From NCBI RefSeq assembly GCF_031181555.1, contig NZ_JAPSKQ010000013.1, positions 1 to 64,000 on the forward strand: a stretch of 64,000 bases of DNA, in the 5' to 3' direction. The DNA is from Streptomyces sp. Lineage in GTDB: Bacteria > Actinomycetota > Actinomycetes > Streptomycetales > Streptomycetaceae. The notes under the pieces are model-generated. The model was not told where the DNA came from. It worked only from the letters and a program-made list of their open reading frames with translations, and did not search any database. Positions 1 through 9,084 of this stretch are shown here, one piece after another; the stretch's first letter is position 1; the number at the start of each line of letters is the position of its first letter. The position numbers and the translations under genes are program-made.

Positions 1-322
1 GGCTGAGCGCCAGCACGTTGGCGTCGTTCCAGCGGCGCGCGCCGTCCGCCGTATAGGCGTCCGTGCACAGGGCGGCCCGGACGCCCGGCACCTTGTTGGC
101 GGCGATCGACGCGCCGGTGCCGGTCCAGCAGCACACCACCGCCTGGTCCGCCGTCCCGTCGGCGACCTCGCGGGCCGCCGCCTCGGAGCAGACCGCCCAC
201 TGCGGGTCGTCCCCGGGGCTCAGGGCGCCGTGCGGGCGCACCTCGTGACCGCGCTCGCGCAGCTCGGCGAGGAGGGCGCGGGCCACGGGTTCGTCCATGT
301 CGGAGGAGACGGAGATCCGCAT
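1..322 (-). CDS. RpiB/LacA/LacB-family sugar-phosphate isomerase, 3' end missing
   Basis: The first 107 codons of a minus-strand gene that runs off the left edge; the ATG is at 322-320. The protein begins MRISVSSDMDEPVA and contains VCCWTGTGASIAANKVPG, the phosphate-binding and glycine-rich segment of RpiB-type isomerases, followed by GVRAALCTD and NDANVLAL as in that family. Members interconvert ribose 5-phosphate and ribulose 5-phosphate, or related sugar phosphates, in the cytoplasm. The catalytic Cys region appears as VVCCWTGTG. The C-terminal third is outside the window, so substrate preference cannot be judged. Family assignment is firm; the exact substrate is inferred. Confidence 0.85.
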   Translation of the reverse strand, partial: MRISVSSDMDEPVARALLAELRERGHEVRPHGALSPGDDPQWAVCSEAAAREVADGTADQAVVCCWTGTGASIAANKVPGVRAALCTDAYTADGARRWNDANVLALS

Positions 323-607
323 GCTCCCGAGCCTACCCGGCCGCGGCCGGGCAGGCCTCCGGCAGAGGCCCAGCCGTCCGGCGCGGGCCGCGCTCCGGCC
401 CCGTCGGACATGGTGCCGGGCCACCCGGCCCGGACCTGGGGCCTCCCGTCCGGGTCATGCCGGGCTCGCGGGCCCCGGCACCGTGCCTCGCTCCCCGACC
501 CGGCCCGACCCGAACGGAAGACCCTAGACTGACACCCCCACGACGTGCCGGATGACCTGCTGGAGCGCGCCGGCCCCGCCCGTCCGCCAGAGTCGAGGAG
601 CGTGCCC

Positions 608-1333
608 TTGTTCTACTACCTGCTGAAATATGTGCTGCTGGGCCCGCTGCTGAGACTGGTCTTCCGGCCTCGGATCGAGGGCCTGGAGCACGTGCCGTCG
701 TCCGGTGCCGCCATCGTGGCGGGCAACCACCTGTCGTTCTCGGACCACTTCCTGATGCCCGCGGTGCTCAGGCGGCGCATCACCTTCCTCGCGAAGGCCG
801 AGTACTTCACCGGCCCCGGTCTCAAGGGCCGGCTGACGGCGTTCTTCTTCCACAGCGCGGGGCAGATCCCGGTCGACCGCTCCGGCAAGGAGGCCGGTCG
901 GGCCGCCATCCGGGAGGGCCTCGGAGTGCTGTCCAAGGGGGAGCTGCTCGGCATCTACCCGGAGGGCACGCGGTCGCACGACGGCCGTCTCTACAAGGGC
1001 AAGGTCGGCGTCGCGGTGATGGCCCTCAAGGCGGGCGTCCCGGTGGTTCCCTGCGCGATGATCGGCACCTTCGAGGCGCAGCCGCCCGGCAAGGTCGTCC
1101 CCCGTGTCCATCCGGTGGTGATCCGCTTCGGCGAACCGCTGGACTTCTCGCGCTACGCCGGCATGGAGCACGAGAAGGCGGTCCTGCGCGCCGTCACCGA
1201 CGAGATCATGTACGCCATCCTCACCCTGTCCGGGCAGGAGTACGTCGACCGGTACGCGGCCGTCGTCAAGGCGGAGGAGACCGCGCGCACGGCGCAGGAG
1301 AAGCGCCGGTTCCCGCGCCTGCCGCAGGGCTGA
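608..1333 (+). CDS. 1-acyl-sn-glycerol-3-phosphate acyltransferase (PlsC family)
   Basis: A 241-residue PlsC-type acyltransferase that transfers an acyl chain to lysophosphatidic acid at the inner membrane face. The HX4D catalytic motif is seen as NHLSFSD (His41-Asp46) and the phosphate-binding motif as YPEGTRS near residue 119. An N-terminal hydrophobic helix (YYLLKYVLLGPLLRLVF) probably anchors it. I chose the TTG at 608 because GAGGAG at 595-600 lies seven bases upstream; the GTG at 602 is too close to that site, and the longer frame back to 545 has no family resemblance. It converges on ureD with 86 bp between the stops. Confidence 0.88.
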   Translation: MFYYLLKYVLLGPLLRLVFRPRIEGLEHVPSSGAAIVAGNHLSFSDHFLMPAVLRRRITFLAKAEYFTGPGLKGRLTAFFFHSAGQIPVDRSGKEAGRAAIREGLGVLSKGELLGIYPEGTRSHDGRLYKGKVGVAVMALKAGVPVVPCAMIGTFEAQPPGKVVPRVHPVVIRFGEPLDFSRYAGMEHEKAVLRAVTDEIMYAILTLSGQEYVDRYAAVVKAEETARTAQEKRRFPRLPQG

Positions 1334-1419
1334 CCGTCCCGGGCACACCGGCGGGGGCGACCGGGCCGGTGGCACCGCGGGATCCGGCGGCCCGACGCGT
1401 GGGCCCTGCCGGCGGACGG

Positions 1420-2178
1420 CTACCCCAGGGAGGAGAGCCCTTCGTCGAGCAGGCGGCGGAGCCGCAACGCGTCCGGCGCCACGGCGGTCACCAGGACGGC
1501 GGGCCCGGCGAGCGGAAGCACCGCGGCGCCGTCCCCCAGCCGGCGCGGACCGACCGGAGCATCCGCGAACTCGGGCCGGACGACGACGAGCTGGCCGACG
1601 GCGCGGTGTCCGGCGAGCACGGCGGGGCCGTCCCAGCCGCCCGGGGCCCCGGGCCCGCAGGCCAGCTCCTGGTCGAGGACGACGCGTCCGGCGATCCGTA
1701 CGGTCAGGCGGCCGGCGAGCGTGCCGGGGTGCTCCCCCGCGCGTCCCAGTACCTGTTCCTCGCGCAGGACGAGCCTGGCCCGGGCGGCGAGGTCGACCCG
1801 GGTGGTGACGCGCAGCTCGCTGCCCCGGGCGGATATCAACTGCTCCGGCAGCCAGTGCAGCTCGGCGCCGTCGGCGACGGTGATCCGTACGTCGTAGCGG
1901 GCCCCGCCCTTGTTCTGTCCCGGCAGGGCGAGGGTGGCCGCGGCCGATCCGACGCGCAGCCGCGCGCCCTCCTCGACCTCCGTCCGCACCGCGAAGCGGT
2001 CACCGCCGAGCGGTCCGCTCATGGCGCCGACGAGCACGACCCGCGCCTCGGCGCCGCTCCCCCGGCTCCGCCGGAGGGCCAGCGGTCCGTCGCTCTCCAG
2101 CACGGGCAGGCAGGTCCCGCCCCGGCCGTCGGAGCGGGCCCGGATCCGGGCGACGGCGCGTACGCCGGCGGTGTTCAC
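1420..2178 (-). CDS. ureD: urease accessory protein UreD
   Basis: A 252-residue UreD/UreH family scaffold, the last gene of the urease operon. It binds apo-urease and channels nickel and CO2 delivery together with UreF and UreG. Family features include [14 protein letters not shown] near the N-terminus, [31 protein letters not shown] and REEQVLGR. The GTG start at 2178-2176 overlaps the ureG stop by four bases (GTGA), a usual sign of translational coupling; the frame further upstream is antisense to nothing useful and lacks homology. Similarity is lower than for the structural subunits, as is normal for UreD. Confidence 0.88.
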   Translation of the reverse strand: MNTAGVRAVARIRARSDGRGGTCLPVLESDGPLALRRSRGSGAEARVVLVGAMSGPLGGDRFAVRTEVEEGARLRVGSAAATLALPGQNKGGARYDVRITVADGAELHWLPEQLISARGSELRVTTRVDLAARARLVLREEQVLGRAGEHPGTLAGRLTVRIAGRVVLDQELACGPGAPGGWDGPAVLAGHRAVGQLVVVRPEFADAPVGPRRLGDGAAVLPLAGPAVLVTAVAPDALRLRRLLDEGLSSLG

Positions 2179-2852
2179 GCCGTCCACGCGGCGAGCCGCT
2201 CCCGCACCCAGCCGGCGACGCCGGCCACCCCCTCCTCGCTGCGCAGCGACTGGAAGACCACGGGCAGAGGGGCCCGCTGCGCCTCGGCGTCGGCGGCCAT
2301 GCGGCCGAGGTCGGAGCCGACGTACGGGGCGAGGTCGGTCTTGTTGACGACCAGCAGGTCGGCGGTGGTCACCCCCGGGCCGCCCTTGCGCGGGATGTCG
2401 TCCCCGCCGGCCACGTCGATGACGAAGATCTGCGCGTCGACGAGCCCTCTGGAGAAGGTGGCGGTGAGGTTGTCCCCGCCGGACTCGACGAGGACGAGGT
2501 CCAGCGGGCCCACCTCGTCCTCCAGGTCCTCCACCGCTTCGAGGTTGGCGGAGATGTCGTCCCGGATCGCGGTGTGCGGACACGCCCCGGTCTCCACGGC
2601 GGTGATCCGCTCGGGCGGCAGCACGGCCTCACGGAGCAGGAACTCGGCGTCCTCCCGCGTATAGATGTCGTTGGTGACGACGGCGAGCGACACCTCGTCC
2701 CGCAGGGCCCGGCAGAGGGCGGCCACGGTGGCGGTCTTCCCGGACCCGACGGGGCCGCCCAGTCCGATACGGAGAGCCCGGCGGGTGCCGTCCGGGCGGC
2801 GGGCGTCGGCGCTCACGGCCCCGGGGCCGCCGTGGGCGTGGTCGAGGTGCAT
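2175..2852 (-). CDS. ureG: urease accessory GTPase UreG
   Basis: A 225-residue SIMIBI-class GTPase that drives nickel insertion into urease. The P-loop GPVGSGKT occupies residues 33-40. Further UreG signatures are [15 protein letters not shown], the metal-binding [13 protein letters not shown] (CPH motif), [12 protein letters not shown] and the guanine-specificity motif [12 protein letters not shown]. The N-terminus has a short His-containing leader (MHLDHAHGG) but not the long His-rich tail of some homologues. It follows ureF after 67 bp and overlaps ureD by four bases. With no ureE in the operon, UreG and its CPH motif are the likely nickel carriers. Confidence 0.95.
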   Translation of the reverse strand: MHLDHAHGGPGAVSADARRPDGTRRALRIGLGGPVGSGKTATVAALCRALRDEVSLAVVTNDIYTREDAEFLLREAVLPPERITAVETGACPHTAIRDDISANLEAVEDLEDEVGPLDLVLVESGGDNLTATFSRGLVDAQIFVIDVAGGDDIPRKGGPGVTTADLLVVNKTDLAPYVGSDLGRMAADAEAQRAPLPVVFQSLRSEEGVAGVAGWVRERLAAWTA

Positions 2853-2919
2853 GGAAATGTGGTCCTCCCTCTCTCGTGACGGTCCGGCGGCCTTCCCCGC
2901 GGGTCCTGTCCCACGGGTC

Positions 2920-3606
2920 CTATGACGCGAACAGGCGTACCGGCCACGTCGCGTGGGCCTCCGCGTCGGTCTCGAGCAGCGGCGCCGACGCCGCGGGCAG
3001 CGCGTCGCTCCCCTCGTCGGCCACCCTCCGCGCCGCCTCGACCGCCCGGTCGGCCACCCGGTCCAGCTCCGGCGCCAGCCGGGCCAGTACGCGCGTCGCG
3101 TCGAAGGGATCGAGGCCCAGCAGCCGCACCGTCGCCGTCGCCGGCCCGCTCACGCTCTCGTAGGCCGCGCAGTACGCCGCGTCGGCCGGGCCCAGTCCGG
3201 CCGCCCGTGCCGTGAGGCCCAGAACCACCGGTTGGTGCGCCCCCTTGGGGAACCGCCCCGCCAGCGCGTCCAGTTCGGCCGACGGCCAGGTCCCACGCGC
3301 CGCCCGCATGAGTTGCCGGCCCAGTCTGCGCGCGGCCGACCGGAGCGCGGGCGAGGGTGTCCTGGCGTCGGCCGCCTCGTCCAGGAGGACGGGGTCGGCG
3401 CCCAGTGCGGCCGCCGCCGCGAGCGCCGACGACACCTGTCCCGTCGTGTGGAGGCGCCCCCGGCAGAAGTCCTCCAGCGTGCTCGCCCCGGTGATCCGTC
3501 CGGCGCCGACCGCCGCCTCCGCACCGCCGGAGTGCGCGTGTCCCCCGGCGGGGAAGCGGCCGTCGGCCAGGACGAGCAGTGCGGCCCTCGGTGTCGCGGA
3601 GGCCAT
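2920..3606 (-). CDS. ureF: urease accessory protein UreF
   Basis: A 228-residue all-helical UreF protein, which bridges UreD and UreG and is thought to gate GTP hydrolysis during nickel insertion. The N-terminus reads [20 protein letters not shown], matching the conserved start of UreF (usually S-D-x-x-x-P-x-G-x-x-x-S). The mid-region [11 protein letters not shown] and the C-terminal [15 protein letters not shown] also fit. The ATG at 3606-3604 shares one base with the ureC stop (TGATG), so translation is coupled to ureC. Confidence 0.92.
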   Translation of the reverse strand: MASATPRAALLVLADGRFPAGGHAHSGGAEAAVGAGRITGASTLEDFCRGRLHTTGQVSSALAAAAALGADPVLLDEAADARTPSPALRSAARRLGRQLMRAARGTWPSAELDALAGRFPKGAHQPVVLGLTARAAGLGPADAAYCAAYESVSGPATATVRLLGLDPFDATRVLARLAPELDRVADRAVEAARRVADEGSDALPAASAPLLETDAEAHATWPVRLFAS

Positions 3607-5327
3607 CAGAAGAGGAAGTACCGCTGGGCCATGGGCAGTTCGGGGGCCGGAACCGCCTCGATCAGTTCCCCGTCGATGTGCACGGCGAAGCTGTCCGGGT
3701 CGATGCGCACATCGGGCCGGGTGTCGTTCTCGCGCATGTCCGCCTTGGTCACCCCGCGTGTGGAGTCGATCGCCGTGAACCGCTTGCCCAGCCCCAGCCG
3801 TTCCGGCAGCGCGTCCTCGATCGCCGCCGGGGCGACGAAGTTCAGCGAGTTGGCGGCCGGTGCCCGGCCGGTCGCGCCGTACATCGGGCGCGGGAGGACG
3901 GGCTGCGGTGTGGGGATCGAGGCGTTGGCGTCGCCCATCTGCGCGTAGGCGATCTGCCCGCCCTTGAGGACGAGCCGGGGTTTGACCCCGAAGAACGCCG
4001 GGTCCCACAGCACCAGGTCGGCCAGCTTTCCGGTCTCGACGGAGCCGACCTCGCGGGCGAGGCCCTGGGCGAGGGCCGGGTTGATCGTGTATTTGGCGAC
4101 ATAGCGACGCACCCGGCGGTTGTCCGCGCGCCCGTCGCCCGGGAGGGCGCCGCGCCGCCGTTTCATCACATGGGCCGTCTGCCAGGTCCGCATGATCACC
4201 TCGCCGACGCGTCCCATGGCCTGGGAGTCGGAGGAGATGATCGAAATGGCGCCCAGGTCGTGCAGGACGTCCTCCGCGCCGATGGTGGACGGCCGGATCC
4301 GGGACTCGGCGAAGGCCAGGTCCTCCGGCACCGCGGGGTTCAGGTGGTGGCACACCATCAGCATGTCGAGGTGTTCCTCGGCGGTGTTGACGGTGAACGG
4401 CCGGGTCGGATTGGTCGAGCTGGGCAGGACGTGCGGCTCGGAGACCACCGTCATGATGTCCGGGGCGTGTCCGCCGCCCGCGCCCTCGGTGTGGTAGGCG
4501 TGGATGCCGCGCCCGGCGATCGCGGCGAGCGTGTCGCCCACGAATCCGGCCTCGTTGAGGGTGTCCGTGTGGATGGCGACCTGGACGCCGGTCCGCTCGG
4601 CGACGGTCAGCGAGGCGTCGATGACGGCCGGGGTCGATCCCCAGTCCTCGTGCAGTTTCAGCCCGACCGCGCCGCCCCTGATCTGGGAGAGCATCGCCTC
4701 GTGGGAGACGGTGTTGCCCTTGCCGAGCAGGCCGATGTTGAGCGGGTACGCCTCCATCGCCTCCAGCATCCGCGCCAGATGCCACGGCCCGGGGGTGACG
4801 GTGGTCGCCTTGGATCCCTCGGCGGGGCCGGTGCCGCCGCCGACCAGGGTGGTGACGCCGGAGGCCAGCGCCTCGTCGGCGGTCTGCGGGCAGATGAAGT
4901 GGACGTGCGCGTCGATGGCGCCGGCGGTCAGGATCCGCCCGTTGCCCGCGATGACCTCCGTCTCGGGGCCGATGACGAGGTCCGGGTGGACACCGTCCAT
5001 GGTGTCGGGGTTGCCCGCCTTGCCGATGCCGGTGATCCGGCCGTCCCGGATGCCGACGTCGGCCTTGACGACGCCCCAGTGGTCGACGACGACCGCACCG
5101 GTGACGACCGTGTCCGGGGTGCCGTCCGCGCGGGCGGCACGGGCCTGGCCCATGGACTCGCGGATGACCTTGCCGCCGCCGAACACGGCCTCGTCCCCGG
5201 CGAGTCCGGGGCCGCCGGAGCGGTCCTCCTCGATCTCGATCAGGAGGTCGGTGTCGGCGAGCCGGATGCGGTCGCCGGCCGTCGGGCCGAACAGGTCGGC
5301 ATAGGCGGCGCGGGAGATCTCAGGCAT
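3606..5327 (-). CDS. ureC: urease subunit alpha (catalytic)
   Basis: A 573-residue catalytic subunit that hydrolyses urea to ammonia and carbamate in the cytoplasm. Nickel ligands and catalytic residues are visible: AHVHF (two His), the carbamylated Lys in [20 protein letters not shown], the GGGHAPDI loop, the flap Cys and catalytic His in MVCHHLNP, and the Asp in [12 protein letters not shown]. The length is standard. I start at the ATG 5327-5325 ([16 protein letters not shown]), which matches the family start; longer reading is into ureB in another frame. It overlaps ureB by eight bases and ureF by one. Confidence 0.97.
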   Translation of the reverse strand: MPEISRAAYADLFGPTAGDRIRLADTDLLIEIEEDRSGGPGLAGDEAVFGGGKVIRESMGQARAARADGTPDTVVTGAVVVDHWGVVKADVGIRDGRITGIGKAGNPDTMDGVHPDLVIGPETEVIAGNGRILTAGAIDAHVHFICPQTADEALASGVTTLVGGGTGPAEGSKATTVTPGPWHLARMLEAMEAYPLNIGLLGKGNTVSHEAMLSQIRGGAVGLKLHEDWGSTPAVIDASLTVAERTGVQVAIHTDTLNEAGFVGDTLAAIAGRGIHAYHTEGAGGGHAPDIMTVVSEPHVLPSSTNPTRPFTVNTAEEHLDMLMVCHHLNPAVPEDLAFAESRIRPSTIGAEDVLHDLGAISIISSDSQAMGRVGEVIMRTWQTAHVMKRRRGALPGDGRADNRRVRRYVAKYTINPALAQGLAREVGSVETGKLADLVLWDPAFFGVKPRLVLKGGQIAYAQMGDANASIPTPQPVLPRPMYGATGRAPAANSLNFVAPAAIEDALPERLGLGKRFTAIDSTRGVTKADMRENDTRPDVRIDPDSFAVHIDGELIEAVPAPELPMAQRYFLF

Positions 5328-5631
5328 CGAGGGCACCCCCGGTCTCCCCGCGCAGTCCGGGCACGACACGGGCTCCGGTGAGCGGGACGAGTTCCGCCTC
5401 GACCGGGATGCCGGGTTCAAAACGTACGGCGGTTCCCGCGGGGACGTTCAGCCGCTTGCCGCGGGCCGCCGCGCGGTCGAACTCCAGGCCCGGGTTGGTC
5501 TCGGCGAAGTGGTAGTGGGAGCCGACCTGCACGGGCCGGTCGGCGGTGTTGAGGACGGTCAGCCGGGTGACCCGACGGCCCGCGTTGTAGGCGATCGGAT
5601 CGTCGGCGAACAGGATCTCTCCGGGAATCAC
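5320..5631 (-). CDS. ureB: urease subunit beta
   Basis: A 103-residue structural subunit of the urease trimer. The start [13 protein letters not shown] (GTG at 5631-5629) is the conserved UreB N-terminus, and [18 protein letters not shown] and GTAVRFEPG are family signatures. It lies 17 bp after ureA and overlaps ureC by eight bases. The subunits are separate genes here, as in most actinobacteria, with no gamma-beta fusion. Confidence 0.95.
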   Translation of the reverse strand: MIPGEILFADDPIAYNAGRRVTRLTVLNTADRPVQVGSHYHFAETNPGLEFDRAAARGKRLNVPAGTAVRFEPGIPVEAELVPLTGARVVPGLRGETGGALDA

Positions 5632-5648
5632 GGCGGCGGCTCCCCCCG

Positions 5649-5951
5649 TCAGACGATGGGGTCGTGGACGGTGACGAGCTTGGTGCCGTCCGGGAAGGTG
5701 GCCTCCACCTGGACGTCGTGGATCATCTCGGGGACGCCCTCCATGACGTCGTCCCGGGTGAGCAACCGGCGTCCCGACGCCATGAGTTCGGCGACGGTGC
5801 GGCCGTCCCGGGCGCCCTCGAGGATGTGCGAGGCGAGGAGAGCGACCGCCTCGGGGTGGTTCAGCCGCAGCCCGCGGGCGCGGCGCTTGGCCGCCACGTC
5901 GGCCGCGACATGGATCAGGAGCCTCTCCTGCTCGTGCGGGGTCAGTTGCAC
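5649..5951 (-). CDS. ureA: urease subunit gamma
   Basis: A 100-residue gamma subunit and the first gene of the operon. The GTG at 5951-5949 is preceded by GAGGTGG at six bases and gives the family start [20 protein letters not shown]; a second in-frame GTG at 5966 is less well placed. Diagnostic segments are [27 protein letters not shown] and [19 protein letters not shown]. The promoter must lie in the 137 bp between this start and the upstream tetR stop, which point the same way; I could not identify a convincing -35/-10 pair. Confidence 0.95.
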   Translation of the reverse strand: MQLTPHEQERLLIHVAADVAAKRRARGLRLNHPEAVALLASHILEGARDGRTVAELMASGRRLLTRDDVMEGVPEMIHDVQVEATFPDGTKLVTVHDPIV

Positions 5952-6088
5952 GGCGTCCCACCTCACAGTCCTCGCTCCGGGCCGCGCGGGGCCCGGTTGC
6001 CGCGGCCCCGGGGCGAGATCCCGGTGGCGTGGACCGGCAGGCTAGTCGGGCGGCGTTTCGGGGACGTTAACCGCGCCGTGATCCGGTG

Positions 6089-6718
6089 TCAGGTGTCCGC
6101 GGGGGCGCGGCCCACCGACATCAGCGCCCGCAGACCGTCGCCCAGCGTCTGCTCGGAGATCCCGCCGAAAAGGGCCATCTGGGCCGCGAAGCCCTGCACG
6201 AGCGCGATCATCGTCCGCGCCATGGCGTCGGCGTCGGCGTCGGCGGGCATCAGGCCGGCGTCCTTGTAGCTCTCGACGATCTCCCCCCAGGCCGTGCGGA
6301 CGTTCCGGTATCCGTCGCCCAGCACGACCGCCAGTTCGGGGCTGCGCGTGGTCTCCGTCCACACCTGGATCATCAGCCGCGGGAACATCCACTCGCCGCC
6401 CTCCAGGGTGGCCGGCCGCTGCTCCCGCATCCGGGCCAGGGCTCGCGGGATGAGCACATCGGGGGTGGGCGGCGGGCTCTCCTGGGCGGCCCGCTCGAAA
6501 ATGCCGCGCACCGTGTCGAGCACCTCGGTCACGATCGCGGCGATCAGTTCCTCCTTGCCGCTGAAGTACCGGTAGACGGCACCCGCGGAGAGGTCCACCT
6601 CCTTGAGCACGTCCTGCATCGAGGTGGCGTGGAAGCCGTTGCGGGCGAAGCAGGACGCGGCGCCGTCGAGGATCTGGCGGCGGCGGGCGTCGAGGTGTTC
6701 CTGGGATACGCGGGCCAT
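6089..6718 (-). CDS. TetR-family transcriptional regulator
   Basis: A 209-residue TetR protein. The N-terminal helix-turn-helix is clear: ILDGAASCFARNGFHATSMQDVLKEVDLSAGAVYRYFSGKEEL, roughly residues 15-58. The C-terminal ligand domain (about 75-205) is variable and gives no clue to its ligand. It is divergent from the membrane protein gene at 6882, and two near-identical dyad sites sit between them, so it most likely represses itself and that gene. It is not obviously tied to the urease operon downstream, although they share a direction. Confidence 0.92.
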   Translation of the reverse strand: MARVSQEHLDARRRQILDGAASCFARNGFHATSMQDVLKEVDLSAGAVYRYFSGKEELIAAIVTEVLDTVRGIFERAAQESPPPTPDVLIPRALARMREQRPATLEGGEWMFPRLMIQVWTETTRSPELAVVLGDGYRNVRTAWGEIVESYKDAGLMPADADADAMARTMIALVQGFAAQMALFGGISEQTLGDGLRALMSVGRAPADT

Positions 6719-6729
6719 GCGGCCAACTT

Positions 6730-6748
6730 AAAACGAACGTTCCTTCTT
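6730..6748. promoter_or_regulatory. candidate TetR operator, copy 1
   Basis: The stretch AAAACGAACGTTCCTTCTT is centred on the perfect palindrome GAACGTTC (6735-6742) with A-rich and T-rich flanks. It begins 12 bp upstream of the tetR start and would overlap its promoter. A nearly identical copy follows at 6787-6807. Operator function is inferred from position and symmetry. Confidence 0.6.
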
Positions 6749-6786
6749 GACAAGGAGCACCGGAAGCGGGACGGTGATGACAAAGA

Positions 6787-6807
6787 AAAACGAACGATCC
6801 TTCTTTT
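6787..6807. promoter_or_regulatory. candidate TetR operator, copy 2
   Basis: The sequence AAAACGAACGATCCTTCTTTT differs from copy 1 by a single base in the core (GATC for GTTC) and extends the A/T flanks. The two copies are about 57 bp apart centre to centre, between the tetR start and the permease start at 6882. Binding by the adjacent TetR protein is the natural inference. Confidence 0.6.
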
Positions 6808-6881
6808 TGAGCGGCCGCCGAGACGTCGGGCACCCGCCGCAGAAGCCGCTCGGCCTCCGGGAAGCACCCCAAGGAGCCCTC

Positions 6882-7913
6882 ATGCCCACCTCATCCGCCG
6901 CCTCCGCGCACCGTCCGGCCCTCTCCGTGCCGCCGCACCGGCGCGTCGTGGCCGTGATCGTGCTGATCCCCGCCCTGGTGGCGCTGGCGCTCTGGGCCTT
7001 CGCCTGGCCCGCGGCCCGTACGGCGCCCCGTGACCTGCCGCTCGGCGTGGCCGGTCCCGCCGCCGCGACCGCACCGGTGGAGCAGCGACTGGAGGGCCGG
7101 GAGGGCGCCTTCGACCTCCACCGCTACGCAGACGAGTCCGCCGCCCGGGAGGCCGTCGAGGACCGCGAGGTGTACGGCGCGGTCGTCGTCACCGAGCAGG
7201 GTCCGAAGCTGCTCACCGCCTCCGCCGCGAGCCCGGTCGTGGCCCAGACGCTGCAGCAGGCGGTGGCGGACCCGGCGTCCGCCGCCGGCGCCCGGGTCAC
7301 GACCGCGGACGTGGTGCCCGCGGCCGCGGGCGATCCGCGCGGCGCGGCCATGAACGCGAGCGTGCTGCCGCTCGCCCTGGCCGGAATCGGGGCCGGCACC
7401 GCGGTGACCCTGCTGGGGCTGCGCGGTGCGCGCGCGGCGACCGCGCTGGTGGTGTCGGCCGCCCTGGTCGGCGTGGTGGCCGCGGCGCTGGCGCAGAGCT
7501 GGCTGGAGGCCGTCCCGGGGAACTGGTGGGCCGTGGCCGGCACGTTCGGGCTGGCCGCGCTGGCCATGGGCGCGGCGGTCGCGGGACTGGCGGCGCTGAT
7601 CGGGCGGGCCGGCCTCGGGCTCGGCACCCTCCTGATCATGCTGCTCGGCAACCCCTTCTCGGGGGCGGCCTCGGCGCCGGAGATGCTGCCGGAGCCGGCC
7701 GGGGCGATCGGCCAGTGGCTGCCGCCGGGCGCGGGCGTGTCGCTGCTGCGCTCGGTGTCCTTCTTCGACGGCGCGGCCGGCACCGGCCCCGCCCTGACGC
7801 TGACCTGGTGGGCGGCGCTGGGCCTGGGCGCCGTCCTGCTCGCCGGCGCGCCGAAGCGGCGGACGGGGAACGCGGAGCCCGCACCCGGGCGGAACCCGGC
7901 CGCCGCCGGCTGA
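6882..7913 (+). CDS. multi-pass membrane protein, ABC-2/YhgE-like permease
   Basis: A 343-residue integral membrane protein. One N-terminal helix (VVAVIVLIPALVALALWAF) is followed by an extracytoplasmic domain of about 120 residues (RDLPLGVAGP to DVVPAAAGDPRG), then five or six helices towards the C-terminus. This layout is typical of the ABC-2/YhgE-type membrane proteins that often sit beside TetR repressors, for example in efflux or lipid export. I start at the ATG 6882 with AAGGAG at 6871-6876; the longer frame crosses the operator sites. No ATPase partner is adjacent, so transport function is a guess. Confidence 0.75.
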   Translation: MPTSSAASAHRPALSVPPHRRVVAVIVLIPALVALALWAFAWPAARTAPRDLPLGVAGPAAATAPVEQRLEGREGAFDLHRYADESAAREAVEDREVYGAVVVTEQGPKLLTASAASPVVAQTLQQAVADPASAAGARVTTADVVPAAAGDPRGAAMNASVLPLALAGIGAGTAVTLLGLRGARAATALVVSAALVGVVAAALAQSWLEAVPGNWWAVAGTFGLAALAMGAAVAGLAALIGRAGLGLGTLLIMLLGNPFSGAASAPEMLPEPAGAIGQWLPPGAGVSLLRSVSFFDGAAGTGPALTLTWWAALGLGAVLLAGAPKRRTGNAEPAPGRNPAAAG

Positions 7914-7989
7914 CCGGCCGCACGCCGTCGACCGACCGGACGCACGCCGCCTGCCGACCGGCCGCGAGGGTCACCGGCCGCACAGGAAC

Positions 7990-8029
7990 GGCCGTGCACT
8001 CCCGCCGCGGCGGACGGGGGTGCACGGCC
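7990..8029. terminator. bidirectional hairpin between convergent genes
   Basis: Arms GGCCGTGCAC (7990-7999) and GTGCACGGCC (8020-8029) are perfectly complementary. The next four bases also pair, giving a stem of about 14 bp. The hairpin lies between the stops of the permease (7913) and the convergent antitoxin gene (8048). Confidence 0.7.
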
Positions 8030-8047
8030 TCGTCGTCCGGCGAGGTC

Positions 8048-8335
8048 TTACGAGGTGGCCGTCCCCCGGTGCTCCGCCGCGATGCCGAACCGCTGCTGTC
8101 CACGGGAGGCGGGTGTGGCCTCGCGGACGCCGGCGACCGTACTGATCACCTGCTCCTCCGCGGGCTCCTGGAGTTCCTGGAGCTCCTCGAGCCGTCGCAG
8201 GTCATCGGCGGACACGAGGGCGACGAGGGGCTTTCCGTGCCGGGTCACGACGACGCGTTCACCGCCGTACACCACCCGGTTGATCAGGTCGGCGAGCTCA
8301 GCCCTGGCTTGCGTCACCGGAATCTCGTAGGCCAT
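8048..8335 (-). CDS. Phd/YefM-family antitoxin, orphan
   Basis: A 95-residue protein with a typical Phd/YefM N-terminal DNA-binding domain: MAYEIPVTQARAELADLINRV, VVYGGERVVVTRHGKPLVALV and SADDLRRLEEL. The C-terminal tail (from about residue 60) is the part that normally wraps a RelE- or Doc-type toxin. No toxin gene adjoins it: downstream is a convergent permease, upstream a divergent ClpP-like gene. The tail is long and hydrophilic, as for antitoxins degraded by Clp proteases. Either its toxin is encoded elsewhere or it now works as a plain repressor. Confidence 0.88.
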   Translation of the reverse strand: MAYEIPVTQARAELADLINRVVYGGERVVVTRHGKPLVALVSADDLRRLEELQELQEPAEEQVISTVAGVREATPASRGQQRFGIAAEHRGTATS

Positions 8336-8361
8336 GCGTCCATCATAACGTCACGTACGTC

Positions 8362-8378
8362 CTGTACATTTTTTACAG
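8362..8378. promoter_or_regulatory. inverted repeat between antitoxin and clpP-like genes
   Basis: CTGTA and TACAG flank a 7-bp T-rich spacer (CATTTTT) in the 106-bp divergent promoter region, the most AT-rich patch nearby. The position suits autoregulation by the Phd/YefM protein. Function is inferred only. Confidence 0.4.
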
Positions 8379-8441
8379 AGGCCGCAGAGACAGCGACGCG
8401 TGCGCCGGAGACGGCCGCGCTCTGCCACAGGAGGGGTTCGC

Positions 8442-9077
8442 ATGACCCGACCGTCCGCCCGCCACGTCCTGCCCGAGTTCACCGATCGCACGGCGTCCGG
8501 GCACCGGACGATGGATCCGTACTCGAAGCTGCTCCAGGAGCGGATCGTCCTTCTCGGGACCCGGATCGACGAGACCTCCGCGAACGACGTGATGGCCCAG
8601 TTCATGTACCTGGAGCACCAGGCACCGGACCGGGACGTCTCGCTCTACGTCAACTCCCCCGGCGGCTCGTTCCACGCCATGTCGGCGATCTACGACACGC
8701 TGCGCTACGTCACCTGCGACGTGGAGACGATCTGCCTCGGCCGGGCCGAGGGGACCGCCGCGCTGCTGCTCGCCGCCGGCACCCCGGGCAAGCGATTCGT
8801 GCTGCCCGGCGCCCGCCTGGTGCTCCGTCAGCCCGCCCTGACCGAGCCGGCACAGGGCCGGGCGAGCGATCTGGCGATCCGGGCGGAGGAGTTGGCCCGC
8901 ATCCGGTCCCGGATGGAGGAGATGCTCGTCCGGCACACGGGCCGCACCGCCGAACAGGTCCGGTCGGACATCGAGCGGGACACGGTCCTCGACGCGCGGG
9001 CGGCGGTGGACCACGGCCTGGCGGACCGGATCGTGCCCGGCCGCAGGGGCGTTCACCCCGCCACCGGCACGAGGTGA
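8442..9077 (+). CDS. ClpP-like protein lacking the catalytic Ser and His
   Basis: A 211-residue ClpP-fold protein aligning over its full length with actinobacterial ClpP2/ClpP3-type subunits: NPY-like [34 protein letters not shown] and [11 protein letters not shown]. At the nucleophile position the usual GQAAS is GRAEG, so Ser is replaced by Gly104. The usual IHQP is LRQP, so His is Arg129. The third residue is kept as Asp180 in IERD. It should therefore be proteolytically inactive and may act as a structural subunit in mixed Clp rings, like ClpR of plastids and cyanobacteria. The ATG at 8442 has GGAGGGG upstream. The small gene at 9085 follows after seven bases. Confidence 0.88.
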   Translation: MTRPSARHVLPEFTDRTASGHRTMDPYSKLLQERIVLLGTRIDETSANDVMAQFMYLEHQAPDRDVSLYVNSPGGSFHAMSAIYDTLRYVTCDVETICLGRAEGTAALLLAAGTPGKRFVLPGARLVLRQPALTEPAQGRASDLAIRAEELARIRSRMEEMLVRHTGRTAEQVRSDIERDTVLDARAAVDHGLADRIVPGRRGVHPATGTR

Positions 9078-9084
9078 GCCGCCG

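Noticed and set aside
1369-2664. Long plus-strand open frame across ureD and ureG
   Set aside because: It is a GC-driven shadow of the ure genes; its translation is low-complexity with no motif.
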